A stretch of DNA of 64,000 bases from Myoxocephalus aenaeus (GCA_038501785.1 JBAMJR010000073.1:973501-1037500), one strand, 5' to 3'. Numbered from the stretch's first letter, positions 46,101 to 58,363 are shown. The notes: generated by a model not told the origin, from the letters alone. A program made the numbers and translations.

Positions 46101-48851
46101 CCACCGATTGTGTTTTATTTTTGAGCAAACAATTGAGAGCACAAACTAAGTAGACTGCTTAGTTTATTCTGGTTACCTGCGACACTGTGATGCTGCATTT
46201 CTTGGCCAGCTCTTCTTTGGCCTCCTCGCTGGGATAGGGGTTACTGAGGTGAGAGTAAAAGTACTCGTTTAGGATCTCTGTCGCCTGTTTGTTGAAGTTC
46301 CTCCTCTTTCGTCTGGAAAGACAGCAGAAAGAGGACAGACAGAATATAGATGTATTAGAAGAAAAACAAATAGATCCGTTCTTCAATTGCACCATTTAAA
46401 CCAGGATAGTTTAGTTTATATGAAAACTGCTGGAACATTAAACGTTAAAAATAAAGTAGGCTAGAATCCGTCTGACCAATTGCAACAAATAATAAATAAA
46501 CCTTTCTCAAAATAAAGAACACTTTGGAGCGCAATCTTTTGAAAGCTAAAGGTTAGTTATGTGACACAGACCTGGCATCGAGGAAGCGCGAGCGCAGGAT
46601 CATGACGGCCTCGCAGGTGCTCTGCTTCAGCTGCATCTGGATGGAGCTGAACTTGCGGTGGATGATGCTGACCATGCGCTCAATCTCTTTGGGCGAGATG
46701 GGTCGTGTGCGAGACTGCTCCCTCAGCAGGTTCATCACATGGGTGGTGAACTCATTGCACGCCTGGATGCACAGACAGACAGGATTCATAAAAAGAAGAA
46801 CTATCATGGAGGCTCAACGGCTTCAGACAGAACAAAAGGGTGAAATTGGATTCTGGAGAGGCTGCACCTTCACTGGGAGGCCTTGGCCTCGTGGAAGCAG
46901 TTCTGACAGTATAACAGCGTTAGAGGTAATAAGAGGAGCCTAAATTAAAGCAGCACACCACAGTGCGCCGTTTCACGCCAAACAAATGTAGCAGTGGAGT
47001 CATACAGTGGAGGCAGCGAGACTCGCGGTGCTCTGAATATTAAAAAGACTTCTCTTCAATGGAAGAGAAAATGTGACAAGTGAGGAGAAATCTAAAATGA
47101 CAGCCTGCTTTCAGTCCCGTTAACGTTCAAGAGGTTTAAACTGTCTCCCTCTCTTTTTACTCCATCTTTCCGTCTACCTTGTTCTGTCTCTGTCTGAATC
47201 AGTCACTGGATACGACTGCATTCAGAGTCAAGGTGTCTGTTGCTTGTCAACACCAGGGTTACGTCAGTCAAAGTGATGCACCGAGCAGCCGTTCTGCTTG
47301 CACACACACGGCAGACACTACTCACTCATACGCGCGCGCGGTGTACGTAGCGCAGTGACACACAAATGCTCAGGTGTGTATTGACTGTGACAGTTAGCGA
47401 TGACTAGCCTTCCTCGGAGAAGACGACAAACCCAGGACGCTTTGACTTCCGAGGGAATGACAAGACGGTACAGTCTTTGGAAAAGAGCTGGTGTGTGACT
47501 GATATAATGGCTGCTTGGCTGCTGAAGATAATATCTCTGAAAGATTGGCTTGTCACGAGTTGGCCTGTGAGAGCTGATTTCAAGAGCATTATACTTAGGT
47601 AAGAATTCTCAGGATAATAACTCCTCTGTCATTTATACCAACGTATTTCTACTTAGGTTCACAGATGAAGCTTTTTTTTCCCAGCATGCATTGGACAAAG
47701 GACAAGAAAAAAGACTTGGACACAATGCCGAAACACAATATTCTTAACTTTGGGGAATTTAGAATCTTCAATTGAACTCAGCTGCGTGTTTTTTTTTTTT
47801 TTTTTTTTTCACCGTATAAGGAAACACAGGAATTTCAGGGGGAAACAGGGGGATAAATGCAAAGTATCAATCCCTCGTTCTTTTTCTTGCATTTGTTCAT
47901 TTTATTTTGTTGTTATCCTGGAAGAGAACGTGTTTGCTTCCTCCTCTCTGCAGGGAGAGGTCAGAGGTCAGGTAAGCTGGAAGTGGTGTGCACCTGTGTC
48001 ATGTATCACCACTACATCTTTTGTCTCCATGAAGAAGACAGTAAACATGTTTGCAATTGAATTATGTCAAGTCACATATTTGTGCATGTCAACAATGTAA
48101 CATATTATAAAGATTAAAATCACTGACATTTTTTTTAAAGTTTTGCCTCTGTCCATATCCACCACCAGTCGGGACGATGTCCAACTTTTTCAGTAGTTGC
48201 ACATTTAAACAGAAAAGAGAAATTTAAGATTACAACACATCCTACAGTCGTCACCTGCGTAGTGGGAGGATTTTGGAAGAGGAGAAAACATTGATATGAA
48301 CTTTCTGTCATGAAACAATGAATTAGACTAGTACCAAAATTTCAGAATGAAAACACTGAGGTACAACAGAGCATCCCCCCAAATATCGACTGTGAAGGGA
48401 ACATAACATTTAAAACAGTGTTGGCTCCTATATTGGGGGGTTGTATTAATGCTTAGCGGGTGAATGACGTCTAAAAATCTACATTTATGGTATGGTACAT
48501 GCATTGTTGTATTTACTGATAAAATACTTACACGACAATATGAATATGTGTTGCAAGAAGCTAAATAACAGAGATTAATAACTAAGAAAATACTCTTCCT
48601 CCCCACCTGCTCGTATTTCTCCAGCTCTGTGTGGTAAATTTGTCGGATCTGAGACAGCTTGGCCCGGTAGTCAGAGTGTTCTGCTGAGTTGTCGGCACCG
48701 ACGCCGCCAGCGGCTGCTGCGGCGGCTGCAGCAGCTGCTGCCCCGCCGCCTTTCTCCGGCCCGGCCACGCCCTCCGCCAGCAGCATGTTATCCAGTCGCA
48801 TCAGCTGAGGATCTGGGGGCTCCTCCTCTTGGGCGCCACGGATACTGAGCA
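40017..48851 (-). CDS. pbx1: Pre-B-cell leukaemia homeobox 1 (exons 3-9; N-terminal exons outside the window)
   Basis: PBX1 is a nuclear TALE-class homeodomain protein that binds DNA with HOX and MEIS/PREP partners. Exons: 48607-48851, 46572-46762, 46177-46312, 45464-45623, 44503-44615, 43196-43285, 40017-40109, together 1,028 nt (341 residues plus two leading bases). Domains in order: the distal part of PBC-A with an Ala-rich linker, PBC-B, the 63-residue homeodomain with the three-residue loop extension (FYSHLSNPYPSEE) and WFGNKRIRYKK recognition helix, then the Ser/Thr-rich tail ending SIHSDTSN. The RGAQEEEPPDPQLMRLDN block, GSQANSPSTPNSAG and LAASQMYSPQGI are PBX1 signatures, not PBX3. 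CSITVSQV has the Ser found in PBX3 where human PBX1 has Gly. About 88 N-terminal residues (human exons 1-2) are missing and presumably lie right of 64,000. Confidence 0.96.
40110..43195 (-). other. pbx1 intron 8
   Basis: Three-kilobase intron. A repeat copy related to 18.2 kb starts near 40,150, and a GC-rich stretch with overlapping ORFs spans about 42,460-43,070. The rest is AT-rich and unremarkable. Confidence 0.6.
40150..40270. repeat. Dispersed repeat, copy 2
   Basis: ACAATGAATTGATCC, CTGTGTAG, GCCTGATATATCGTA and TTCCTCTGTGCCA match copy 1 near 18.2 kb in the same orientation. It lies only about 40 bases upstream of the last pbx1 exon. Confidence 0.6.
43196..43285 (-). CDS. pbx1: pbx1 exon 8
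   Basis: 90 nt encoding VDTLRHVISQTGGYSDSLAA then SQMYSPQGIN. Acceptor TGTTCCAG, donor AAC|GTAAGA. Confidence 0.96.
43286..44502 (-). other. pbx1 intron 7
   Basis: No element recognised; short chance ORFs only. Confidence 0.6.
44503..44615 (-). CDS. pbx1: pbx1 exon 7 (alternatively spliced in mammals)
   Basis: 113 nt encoding SAGSFNMSNSGDLFMNVQSL then NGDSYQGGQVGANIQSQ. Its length is not a multiple of three, so skipping shifts the frame of exon 8; in mammals this gives PBX1b. Confidence 0.97.
44616..45463 (-). other. pbx1 intron 6
   Basis: No element recognised. A purine-rich stretch lies beside exon 7 (44,630-44,705). Confidence 0.6.
45464..45623 (-). CDS. pbx1: pbx1 exon 6 (recognition helix)
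   Basis: 160 nt encoding VSNWFGNKRIRYKKNIGKF, QEEANMYAARTAVSATSVS and AQGSQANSPSTPNSA plus one base. WFGN is the DNA-recognition helix core. Confidence 0.98.
45624..46176 (-). other. pbx1 intron 5
   Basis: Short AT-rich intron inside the homeodomain-coding part. Nothing else seen. Confidence 0.65.
46177..46312 (-). CDS. pbx1: pbx1 exon 5 (homeodomain, helices 1-2)
   Basis: 136 nt encoding RKRRNFNKQATEILNEYFYS, HLSNPYPSEEAKEELAKKC and SITVSQ. Includes the TALE loop extension. Acceptor TTTCCAG, donor CAG|GTAACC. Confidence 0.98.
46572..46762 (-). CDS. pbx1: pbx1 exon 4 (PBC-B)
   Basis: 191 nt encoding ACNEFTTHVMNLLREQSRTR, PISPKEIERMVSIIHRKF and SSIQMQLKQSTCEAVM, ending at the split Arg of FLDAR. 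Matches human PBX1 throughout as I recall it. Confidence 0.98.
46763..48606 (-). other. pbx1 intron 3
   Basis: Contains a short CG repeat at 47,332-47,340 and a T run at about 47,789-47,809. No other feature recognised. Confidence 0.6.
48607..48851 (-). CDS. pbx1: pbx1 exon 3
   Basis: 245 nt encoding VLSIRGAQEEEPPDPQLMR, then LLAEGVAGPEKGGG, an 11-residue Ala run, and YRAKLSQIRQIYHTELEKYE. The Ala run uses mixed GCN codons. Acceptor CCTCCACAG, donor CAG|GTGGGG. Confidence 0.97.
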
Positions 48852-51649
48852 CTGTGGAGGACAGGAGAAGACGACGTGAAGACATTGCTGCTAAACAGTC
48901 CTATTTACACGGCTGCTCAAAATGAGTAGCAAGGTATAATAATTCTCCTCTGACTGCGAACGAGTCTTAACTCCAGCGTACCAAATGAACTGCCTGAAAT
49001 ATGGCCATCGATTTTAATAGTTCAAGTCCGTGCCATAAAACCCTGCAGGCGCACGGAGGCTGGCAGCTCGGCAGGACCATAAAACTATCATTTCATCGAT
49101 TCTGACCATCATTTCATGTAAAAAGATAAATAATTAACACAGCCTTCGACAAGAGTTCATCTTTCATTGCTCTCCTTATGCTCTAGCTATGTTAGGTTTC
49201 TGGCTGTTGGCTTTAATGTCCTCTCGGACGCTATCTAATCAGAAAAAAGCAAAGTAATAACACACGTTTGATCACACAAAGACACAGATCAGGCATTATT
49301 ACGGAATAAAGAACAAAATACAGCTCACGGAATTTGAGCAAAATCATATTGCTCCAACACTAGATGAAGATACTCGCGTTGAAAATGTGATTACTTCTTT
49401 CGGAAACGGTATCATTCAAGGTAAAGCTTAAACATTCATCATTTCATGTGTGATCATTACGGTCAATTATTTTAACACTGGGAATTTGTTCTTTCTTTCT
49501 CTCATCTCAACATGAAATGGTATGTGCAGTTATTTTGCATTGCTTCTCCCCATGTCACACACATAGCTACTAAATAACCCCACTAGTGTCACACCTGGAA
49601 CACCAGTGCCATATTCAAAGTGCTGTAATTTAGCAGGACTAAGGATGCTTTCACGGCTGACACCAAGGTTCTGTTTACACACTTGTTTGGGGCTTTTGAA
49701 CCTGCACGTATTCACACACCTACAGGCACTCAGCTCTCAACTGACACTCAGCTCCTGTGGTGTGGAGAGTGAAGTGTAAACACAACAGCGACGGGCCCGC
49801 TGAGACAGACGTGCACAAACAACATACACACGATGTACACATAAACGGATGCGGCCTTGCACACACCCACACGTCCAGATATTCTGAGAAATACATGTGA
49901 TAAAGGCGGAAATTTGCACCAAAACTATTTGAATGGTGCTATTTCAACTGCACCCTGGAGTTTAAACGAACAGGTATATCAGCATGCATTTCTATTTAAA
50001 AATCAGCTGCACTGCCCTGCCTCTTTCTGCCACCAGAAGGCTCCCTTTGGTAAAGCAGCAGAGTGTCCTGCTTTTCTCGGAGGTGCTGAAAACCGCCGAC
50101 CAGGTGCAGCCCTCCATTCCAGCCACTGTCTTCAAGGACAAAGACAAAAGCGCACGCAGCCACGCCATCTTTCACAAACACACCTTAATCTATGCATCTA
50201 TCAAAATGTTTCAGGAAGACGATCTAGTCCTCCCCCCCCCGCTATGTCTCACGATGGCCGTCAGACGGTGAGGGCGAATGACAGGTTGTGTGACAGAGCA
50301 GTGAGGCCACATTGTAGTCCACAGTCAGAGCGACGGCTCTTTTGTAATGAGGATGTAAGGTTGAGTCGCCCTGTGACCTTTCTGGTGAGCAGGGGGTCCA
50401 GATGGATTCCCGGGGCCGCACGAGGAGCTCGTCTACCCCGTTCCTCCTCTTCTCAACCCCCCACCTCCTCTTTCCTTCCCTCTCTTTTCCTCCTCCGGCA
50501 ATAACATCATCCATTCCCATCAGCTCCAACACGTGAGCAAGCTCAGCTCAAGAGGCAAATGTCAATGGCTATCAGACGGCTGGAAAAGGTCAGGAGTTCA
50601 GATAGGGAGCAGACGCATGTGCGTGCGGGCGCTTGTGCACATGTGTGGGTAGATGAGTATGTGGATATTTTTCATGTGAATCACACCAGCGGGAAATTAT
50701 AACACTCGCCGACTTCATTCTGACAAAATAGTGGCACATCCCAACCAGAGGGGGAATCTAATGAGCCAAAGAGTGATTTATTCATTGCCTCCAAGTCCCA
50801 GAGTGCACAACTAAAAGCATGAAATGGATTAAATAAATACAATTAATAAGGAAAATCAAACAATTCACTGTGCTGTGGCATAATTACCTTAACCACAGCC
50901 ATCAGCTTTATTTATTTCTGTTCAGTAATAGCAACGGAATCGATTAGACCTCGATGCCAGTCAGAGAGCTCGTTGCGAACTCTGCATCCGTAGACCATAC
51001 ATTAACAGAATCACCTGACAGAGAGAAGGGCTCTCTATAACAATACATCACATGCTCCCAACACTTTATTATAACACCAAAAACCTTTTATACGGTCTAG
51101 TCAATTACTGTAGCAACAAAGGCTCGGAGGACACACTGCTCTGAGATTCCCTTATTCCATGGACAGCCACAGATTCCTATCTATAAAAGGAAGATGGCCA
51201 TCATCTCATCTTGATCATTACCGACAGACTTAATTGAACAATGAGAGGACACAATTCCCCCTCTCTGTCGCTTCCTACCTCCCTCCCTCCCTCCCTCCCT
51301 CTTTCCTCCTCTCCTTTGTGCATGCTCTTGTATAATTCCTTCCCTGAGATGTGGGGCACTAAACCCAAAAAGGCAGGGCATAAAAAATAAATGTGCATCA
51401 TAAACAATCCCTGAGCCCTTTCCTGAATAATGAATGGAATTCTAAGAATAAGCCTTTGTTTTGGTTATTGACTAAATTAATTTCTGCTGTTTTACTTCCT
51501 TAAGGGCTGGCTCATACCCATCACCACACTGCCTGCTGTTTGCAGACAACAGGAGTGTAAATAAACATGGCGATTAAGCCACCCACTCATACAGGGGGAA
51601 TCAAGGTGCACACACAAGCAAACACACAACACAAATATACACTGTGAGA

Positions 51650-51650
<1 letters not shown>

Positions 51651-51740
<90 letters not shown>
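51651..51740. repeat. (CA)45 microsatellite
   Basis: 90 bases of uninterrupted CA. Confidence 0.98.
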
Positions 51741-51743
<3 letters not shown>

Positions 51744-52548
51744 GAAAAATACACAGCTATGCACATTGGCAGACTACCCTAAGCACCCAGCCTGGCGCCC
51801 TGCGAGTGCTTTTAAATGAAAACATGCTTAATTAATTATGTTGAAGTATTCTGTCACAATTAGGAAGATTTACGGTCAAACAAGGCAGCAGCGATGTCCC
51901 TGACAGCCATGATGAAAGTTTACCCTTCTTGCCTCTGACTGGCAGCGAGCAGCCAAACGCTGGACTGGATCCATTTCCCATCAATACAGTAATGCAATAC
52001 ACTCCGCAGTTTAGTGTATACGCTTCTTTGTGTGCGTATGCGTTGTGTGTGTCCTTCCTTGCCTCGCGCTTGTCCACATCACATGACCCCAGAGAGGGGC
52101 AGGCGGTGGCTGTGCTCTGTATTGATTGTGTGGGCACACGTCATCTAGGGTTTCAGCAGTTAATAAATCAGGCCTGCTCCTGACACAACCATGTGTGTGT
52201 GTGCGTGCGTGCGTGTGTGTGTGTGTGTGTGTGGGCCTGTCACAGGCCAGTCAGCAGGAGTGAAAGCGACAGCCACATGATAATGTAACATCACCACCAT
52301 TCATCCCTGCCACACAGCATTCTGAGACAAAACAACAACAACCTAGGAACCTGAAGAAGAAAAAAAAAAAAAAAAACAGCGTGATTTACACCAGACATGA
52401 CAAGTATCACTAATACAAATCCTCCTCCCCCACACCCCCTTCGCTCCTTGAAGGAGTTCAGTAGCCTGCACTCATCTGCATTTGATGCAAGCCCAATGAA
52501 GCCGTCTTCATTGGAAGCAGCATGTGTTTCCCACTGACCCACACACCG

Positions 52549-52842
52549 GAGGTAAACTGCAGTGCTAAGCAATGCTATTATCATTACTGAGAACACTAAA
52601 TGAACATTGTGTTGCATTACGTCTAATTTACTGTATATGTGGCCATTTCTATTAGATTGAATCTGGGCTTTAATAAAGAAAGGGCAATCATTATGGAATT
52701 ACTGACCATACCTCACACTATAGTCTTTGCCATGAAAACAATTGCTGTAATCTAAATATTGTGCTATTAACATATTCTTAAAATGTTCTTTTGTGTAACT
52801 GTAGCTAATAGCTAGATTTGTGGTGTAAATGTTAGCTAATGG
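52549..52842. repeat. Diverged direct repeat, copy A
   Basis: Shares GCTATTATCATTACTGA, TTACTGTATATGTGG and GAAAACAATTGCTGTAATC in the same order and orientation with the segment at 53,393-53,672. See copy B. Confidence 0.75.
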
Positions 52843-53392
52843 GAAAGTGCCTTACCATACCTTCTCTTGCCTTGTCAGGACCCGGCACCTAAATTACCCA
52901 TGATGCAACTCAACAGAGATCCGGGTGTGTTTTGCCAGCAGCGGCTGATGTAGCCTCAAGCTGCTAGCCTCGAGCAGAGATGAGGAGCGTGCCAAAGAGC
53001 GCTAATATTGTTTATTTTTATTTTCAATCTTGTTCAGCCCCAACCCACTCTGACTCAAGTGACATCAATTGTGACATTACTTGAGTCTTGAGCAATTTAT
53101 CAGACTCATCACATGCTCCCTCTGGAGCCACAAGGGCCTTACACAACTTTATTCACACAGACGATAGTACTCCCCTGAGATCTGTAAACAGACAATGTGT
53201 CAAGTCAGTGTCCACCCTTAAAATGTTGTCCCAACCAAACACAAACAGCCGAACGATAATAAAATAGTCGAAGTAAGATGTTTTGTGCAATGGACATATT
53301 TCACTGGGTACAAAAATGGATTGAGATTTAAACCCAGCCCTACCAATACATTTAGTATTTTGTCATATTTCAAAAAGTGCCTCACATAGTAG

Positions 53393-53672
53393 AGGTAAAT
53401 TACAGCGGCAAGCAAAGCTATTATCATTACTGACATTACATCTCTATTTACTGTATATGTGGTCGTTCCACTGAATTGAATCTGAGCTGTAAGAAAGAAA
53501 GGACAATCTTTATGAGGTTACTAATCATAGCTTAAGTCCATGCAATGAAAACTATTGCTATAATCAAAATAGTGTGTTGTTTACACAGTCTTAACATGTT
53601 CTGTACTGTAAGCTGGAAGCTAAATTTGTGGTCTATACATGAACTCATTGGAAACTTTCTCAGGCCCAAAAT
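53393..53672. repeat. Diverged direct repeat, copy B
   Basis: Contains GCTATTATCATTACTGA, TTACTGTATATGTGG and GAAAACTATTGCTATAATC, aligned with copy A about 845 bases to the left. Similarity looks near 70-75% by eye. Confidence 0.75.
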
Positions 53673-54459
53673 GTTCTCTCCATCACCAGATAATGCGAAG
53701 CTGTGCAACCTCAGTACACAAGGGCATAGTCATAAAGCACCTCTAAAACAGCTTTATGTTTTATCAGCCATCTCGAGTATCATGTGCAGAAAGGGGGCCG
53801 AGCTGGGGTGTTGTAGCCGACACTGGGTGGGGGGATGGGGGATGCCAAGGACAAGAAAAACACCAAGGAAATACTGGAGGGACAGGCCGAGACGAGGAGA
53901 TGTGGATGGCACAGGCAAGGAGGTGAGAGAGTGATGGAGGGAAAATGAAAGGCGAAAAATAGAAATGGAATGGGAAAGCGAGGTGTCAATTAAAAAAATG
54001 AACCCCAGTGCATTTGGGAGGTGACAGCTGGTGGGAGACGAGCTGACAGGCGTCACATTAGGCGGATTTGGTGGCCGCTCCCCTCATCCCCTCCTTTTTT
54101 TTCCTTCTTTTTCTTCTCCTCTCCCTCTGTCTCTCTCCCTCTCCGGCTTTCTCCACTGGCGATCGGAAGTGAGGCAAAGAACTCAGCTTGGTGTTTTTCA
54201 GAACAAGTTCCCCCTGCAGCTACTCCTAATAATGGTAATTATCTTCATCATCTGAGGCTTAAGCAGGCCAGTTTGAGGCCTGAGGGGCTGGCCTGATAAT
54301 GAGGCAGCCAGCGCCAGAGGACAAGACCATTCAGAGCACCGCCCAGCCACCAACGCAGAGCACCCCCATTTAAAAGCCTTCATTAAAATAATTCATTATG
54401 CAAAATAGGCAATACATTAGCCTCCTGGCTGTCAGTCTTTCTTAAGGTGTCTTAAAAAA

Positions 54460-54464
<5 letters not shown>

Positions 54465-54520
<56 letters not shown>
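54465..54520. repeat. (AT) microsatellite
   Basis: About 56 bases of uninterrupted AT. Confidence 0.97.
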
Positions 54521-54522
<2 letters not shown>

Positions 54523-56280
54523 TTGATTGAATCAAACTCATGCTCAGTCAATGCAGCTCCAGGGTTGCACTGGAAAACCACGGCGGCTGCAAAGCTGAGG
54601 AGAAGTCACGAGCTTGTGGAGCAGCGAGCTCTCAGTCAGCCCTTGAGCCGAGAGACAAAGACATCTATGGAGAGACGGAAAGAGGCGCATGCATGGGAAC
54701 ACACAAAGTACACAAATCACTGGTCGCACCAACCTCTTCTGAGAAGCTGGGCTGAACCCAAAACGAAGTGAACCCAAAACGACACCTGTTTACGGTCAGG
54801 TGGCAAAGACCTCTATCGACCGCAGTGATTGTGACGGGAGCGAAGGAGGACGTCAAGGTGACGTTGTTACAGAGTTACCGCCCGTTAGGTCGAGGTCAAT
54901 GGATGATTTGTTTAGTTTTTTTCCGTTTCTATCCGTGATCAACATAATGTTTTTGAGCTTGGCCGCGATCATTCCGTGGCCTTTTACACTTTTTAAAAAT
55001 TGACGCCGTGAGAATGAAGCTCAACAAACCTTATTAAAGTGATAACTTTACCCAAAAACCGTGATGTTTCTGTGATTTTAACAAAGCCCTTATTTTATTT
55101 GATATCTCGACATTGACTTGTAACAGTTCTGGAGGGCACAAACGATGTAATCCTGCTAATAGATCAGACACTGCGTCTATGTTTTCTTTCAAGAGAACAA
55201 GCAATGTATTTGTTGGTTTTTCGGAGGACTGCAAATACATGGTACTGGTTATCGGATAATCAAACTACGACAATCGGACATTCACACATACTTCACGCAA
55301 CCATTGGCCTTTTCCCCTCTATTTCTGACACTTTAAAGTGTTACATATTTATTAATGAGATAGTTTGAGATATTTTATTCACAAAGAAGTTGTCCACTCA
55401 ATGAGAAAACCTTCATCCCATTATGTGATCTCGCGAACGGCTGATTTTCCAGCAAGCAGACAAGTGGTATTTGAGTCATAAGACCTTTCTTTTTATTTAT
55501 TTCTCCCCACAAAAGTCGTCTGTCTTGTATAGAACGCAGCACTATCAGCTCTTTGTCCACCATACAAGAAAGGCAGACAGGGAGGAAATAAATCCTTAAA
55601 CCGTTACTGTAACTTACTCATTTGGCATTCTCTTTTCCAAATATTCCAGACACATAGCTATTCATTTGTGAAACCAAATCGCTCGAGGATCCTCTTTACC
55701 ACAGGAATATGCACACACATTAATGGTTTGTAATAACAGTGGTAAAGGACACCCAACAGAAGTGAACAGAGCATCGGCATTTGTAAATAATTAGAACATA
55801 TTCCAACAATGAATCGTCCGTTTACTTTTTCCTGCTCCAAACTGTCGTTATTACATTGGCCCTTAAAAATATACTATCGGTCGACCTCTAGTTAATATTA
55901 ATATAATTTTTCTTTATGCTATGAAAATATTTGAAAGTGTCACAAACTACTGCAGACAATCTTAATCTATTTCCTGAATGTATCAAATCGTCATCAAATG
56001 TATCAGCCAATAAATGCCTCTGATCAATCGACAGCCAGCACGGTGATGCGGTCCCAGGCAACAGTTGGCGAGGAGGTGACGTGTGAAGCGTTCGGAGCCA
56101 GGAGGAGATGGTCCATGACAGTAAACGTCCTGCCCTAGCTGTTGCCCTACAAGCGCTCCCTACGCACCAGGACAAGACATCAAACAAGAGGTCCAGCAAC
56201 ACAATCCTCCTCAAGTCCCCGTGGTGTGTGTTCCCGTGCATGGCACATTTCATAAGGCTCCGCTCTTTGACTGGTGATGA

Positions 56281-56365
56281 GTTTATGCGAAGGTAATTAA
56301 CAGTAATTAATCCTTAATTACAGCAATTAGCAGAGTCGCAGTAAATTAAGCCACATCTGGAGGCC
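56281..56365. promoter_or_regulatory. Candidate homeodomain-site cluster in pbx1 intron
   Basis: GGTAATTAACAGTAATTAAT followed by CCTTAATTACAGCAATTAGC gives at least five TAAT/ATTA cores in about 40 bases, in otherwise unique sequence. This could be an enhancer; conservation cannot be checked here. Confidence 0.3.
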
Positions 56366-57970
56366 CGGAGCAGGGCTAGACATGTAGGGGTGGGCTTTTT
56401 GACAAGGGGGAGACACGCAGACAACGTGAGGGAGATCGTTTAGGTCTACCTGCGATGTCCGGGTTTCCATCCCTGCTCCGGGCCGTCTGCTGGGACCTGT
56501 GACCTCAGAGGGGGCTGATGGGGCAGGCTCTGATGAACACGGAGGGGCTGAGAGAAGAGGTTCATTTCTGAACAAAATTGTTTCATCTCCGGGAGAAGGG
56601 CTCCCTTAAGGTACCACGTGAGGACACCCACCATATGGCCGCTCATAGACAATAGCGCCGGTGGTTCTGCTTCGCTGTGCTCGGCTTCACTCGACAACAT
56701 GCATTTTACACAACGTCACTCGATGGCGTGTAGTTTGCCTCTCTGGAAGAGCAAAATGACACCCACTATATGTACCGGATACAATGCAGAGAAGAGAAAC
56801 ACAGAGGAACGCTGCTGGTTCGTTATTATTACCCTGTACTGCAGGGGTGGGCCGCTTCAGGCCGCCGCTGGCATGCGATTGCTTCACTAAAGGGAATTAT
56901 TTTTGGGGAAACGCTGTCGCGCTCTCTCGATTATCTCTTTCGCAGCCATTGGTTATTTGCGGTAGTTTAGTTGATTGAAGGTTGGTAGGGTTAATTATTT
57001 CAACTCCGGTGTGGATGCTGGCGTAACGACGGCAGCCTTCTTGCAGAGAGCTCTCATATACGATGACAATGACCTGATTACGGGAGAAAGAACGTTATTA
57101 AACGGATGGAATGGAATTACAGATCCGATGGAGATTTACATTTCCATGCGGCGTCTTAATTAGACTTAATGTTAACCGTAATATCGATATGCCACATTAT
57201 TAACAAGGAAGTACAAACAAAATGGCACATTATATCAAAAACCCTGCTGTCAGAGTTCATTCAGAGTCACGTGGTTCAGTCTGTACTACACTCTACTATT
57301 AAAAAAGATTCTGAGTGGTTACTTAGATTATAGCATGATGCATTTTATCTCCAGCGGGAGCCATGTCTTCCATGATGACAATGCTCCTCTCCATAAAGCA
57401 CAAGTGGTCACTGAGTGCTTTGAATGGCACGATAATGCTGTTAGCCATATGCCAATATGTCTTCTGTAAATAGATATGATCCGATTGTCTTTTCTATATA
57501 TAGGCGCGATCCAAACTGAGCCCCTACGCATATACAGTATCTGTGCATCTCAGGTCAAGTAAGTGTTACATCAGGAAGTACATATCCTTCCAGATGATTA
57601 ATATGAATTGGCGGGTAAGGTCAGCTGTGATATTCCTGTACTGCAATGCTTTTGGCTTTACCTCCTATGTTTTGGAGAACAACTCTAAGGTCTTCTGGGT
57701 TAGATCACTGGCACACGCTTCAGCTTCCCTCATGGCTGTCATACAGCAGAAGCCCTGAAGCTTTCCACAAGTTCAGATCACAATCCAACAGAACCACAAA
57801 AGACACTTTTGTTGTCCCATGAAAAACCATGGAAAAGCTAAAAATATGAGCATACAGTCAGCGTGGTGGGTCTTGAGGAATTACTGAGAGATTTCAAATG
57901 CAGCTGGAATTATTTTTTCCCCTATTGATCTCACAATATTCTGTTTGATTATTCAATTCACTGTCAAGTC

Positions 57971-58363
57971 CAGGGCTGCGCTAACAATTATTTCCATTAT
58001 CGATCAATCTGCAGATTATTCTGTCAATTGATTGTTTTGTCTATAAAATGGCAGAAAATGGCAAACAATGCTGATTATACTTTCAGTGTGATGCATTTAA
58101 ATTGCTTGTTTTATCCGCCGGAAAAGTCCAAAACATAAAGGTTTATGATTGAATATGAGACTTCAAACCTTATTTGACACTGCATGTGAGCTTCCTCCTT
58201 TTAAATCAAACGTATTTCAAACGTATATTAAATCCTCATATTTATGAGGCTGGAACCAACAATAGTTTGGTGCTGTTTCTTGAAAAAAACATATTGCAGT
58301 AGCTGCAGAATAATTTTATTTTAATTAACTAATTGATTAATTGACTAATAATTTCAGTTCTAG
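57971..58363. mobile_element. MITE-like repeat (CAGGGCTGC family)
   Basis: Begins CAGGGCTGCGCTAACAATTA, then TTATCGATCAATCTGCAGAT and TCTATAAAATGGCAGAAAAT, and ends near ATTGATTAATTGACTAATAA. This resembles an abundant teleost repeat beginning CAGGGCTGCAACTAACGATT. Confidence 0.65.

Noticed and set aside
42100..49000. Assignment of the homeobox gene to pbx3
   Set aside because: CSITVSQV is PBX3-like, but NSPSTPNSAG, LAASQMYSPQGI and VAGPEKGGG are PBX1 features and outweigh one residue.
49857..50504. 215-residue plus-strand ORF in the pbx1 intron
   Set aside because: No recognisable domain, low-complexity Pro/Ser/Arg tail, no matching splice or promoter context. It lies in a GC-richer stretch where long chance ORFs are expected.
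51492..51764. ORFs built on CA/GT, AG and AT repeats (also 58864-59100, 59112-59363, 28000-28227)
   Set aside because: Dipeptide repeats encoded by microsatellites.
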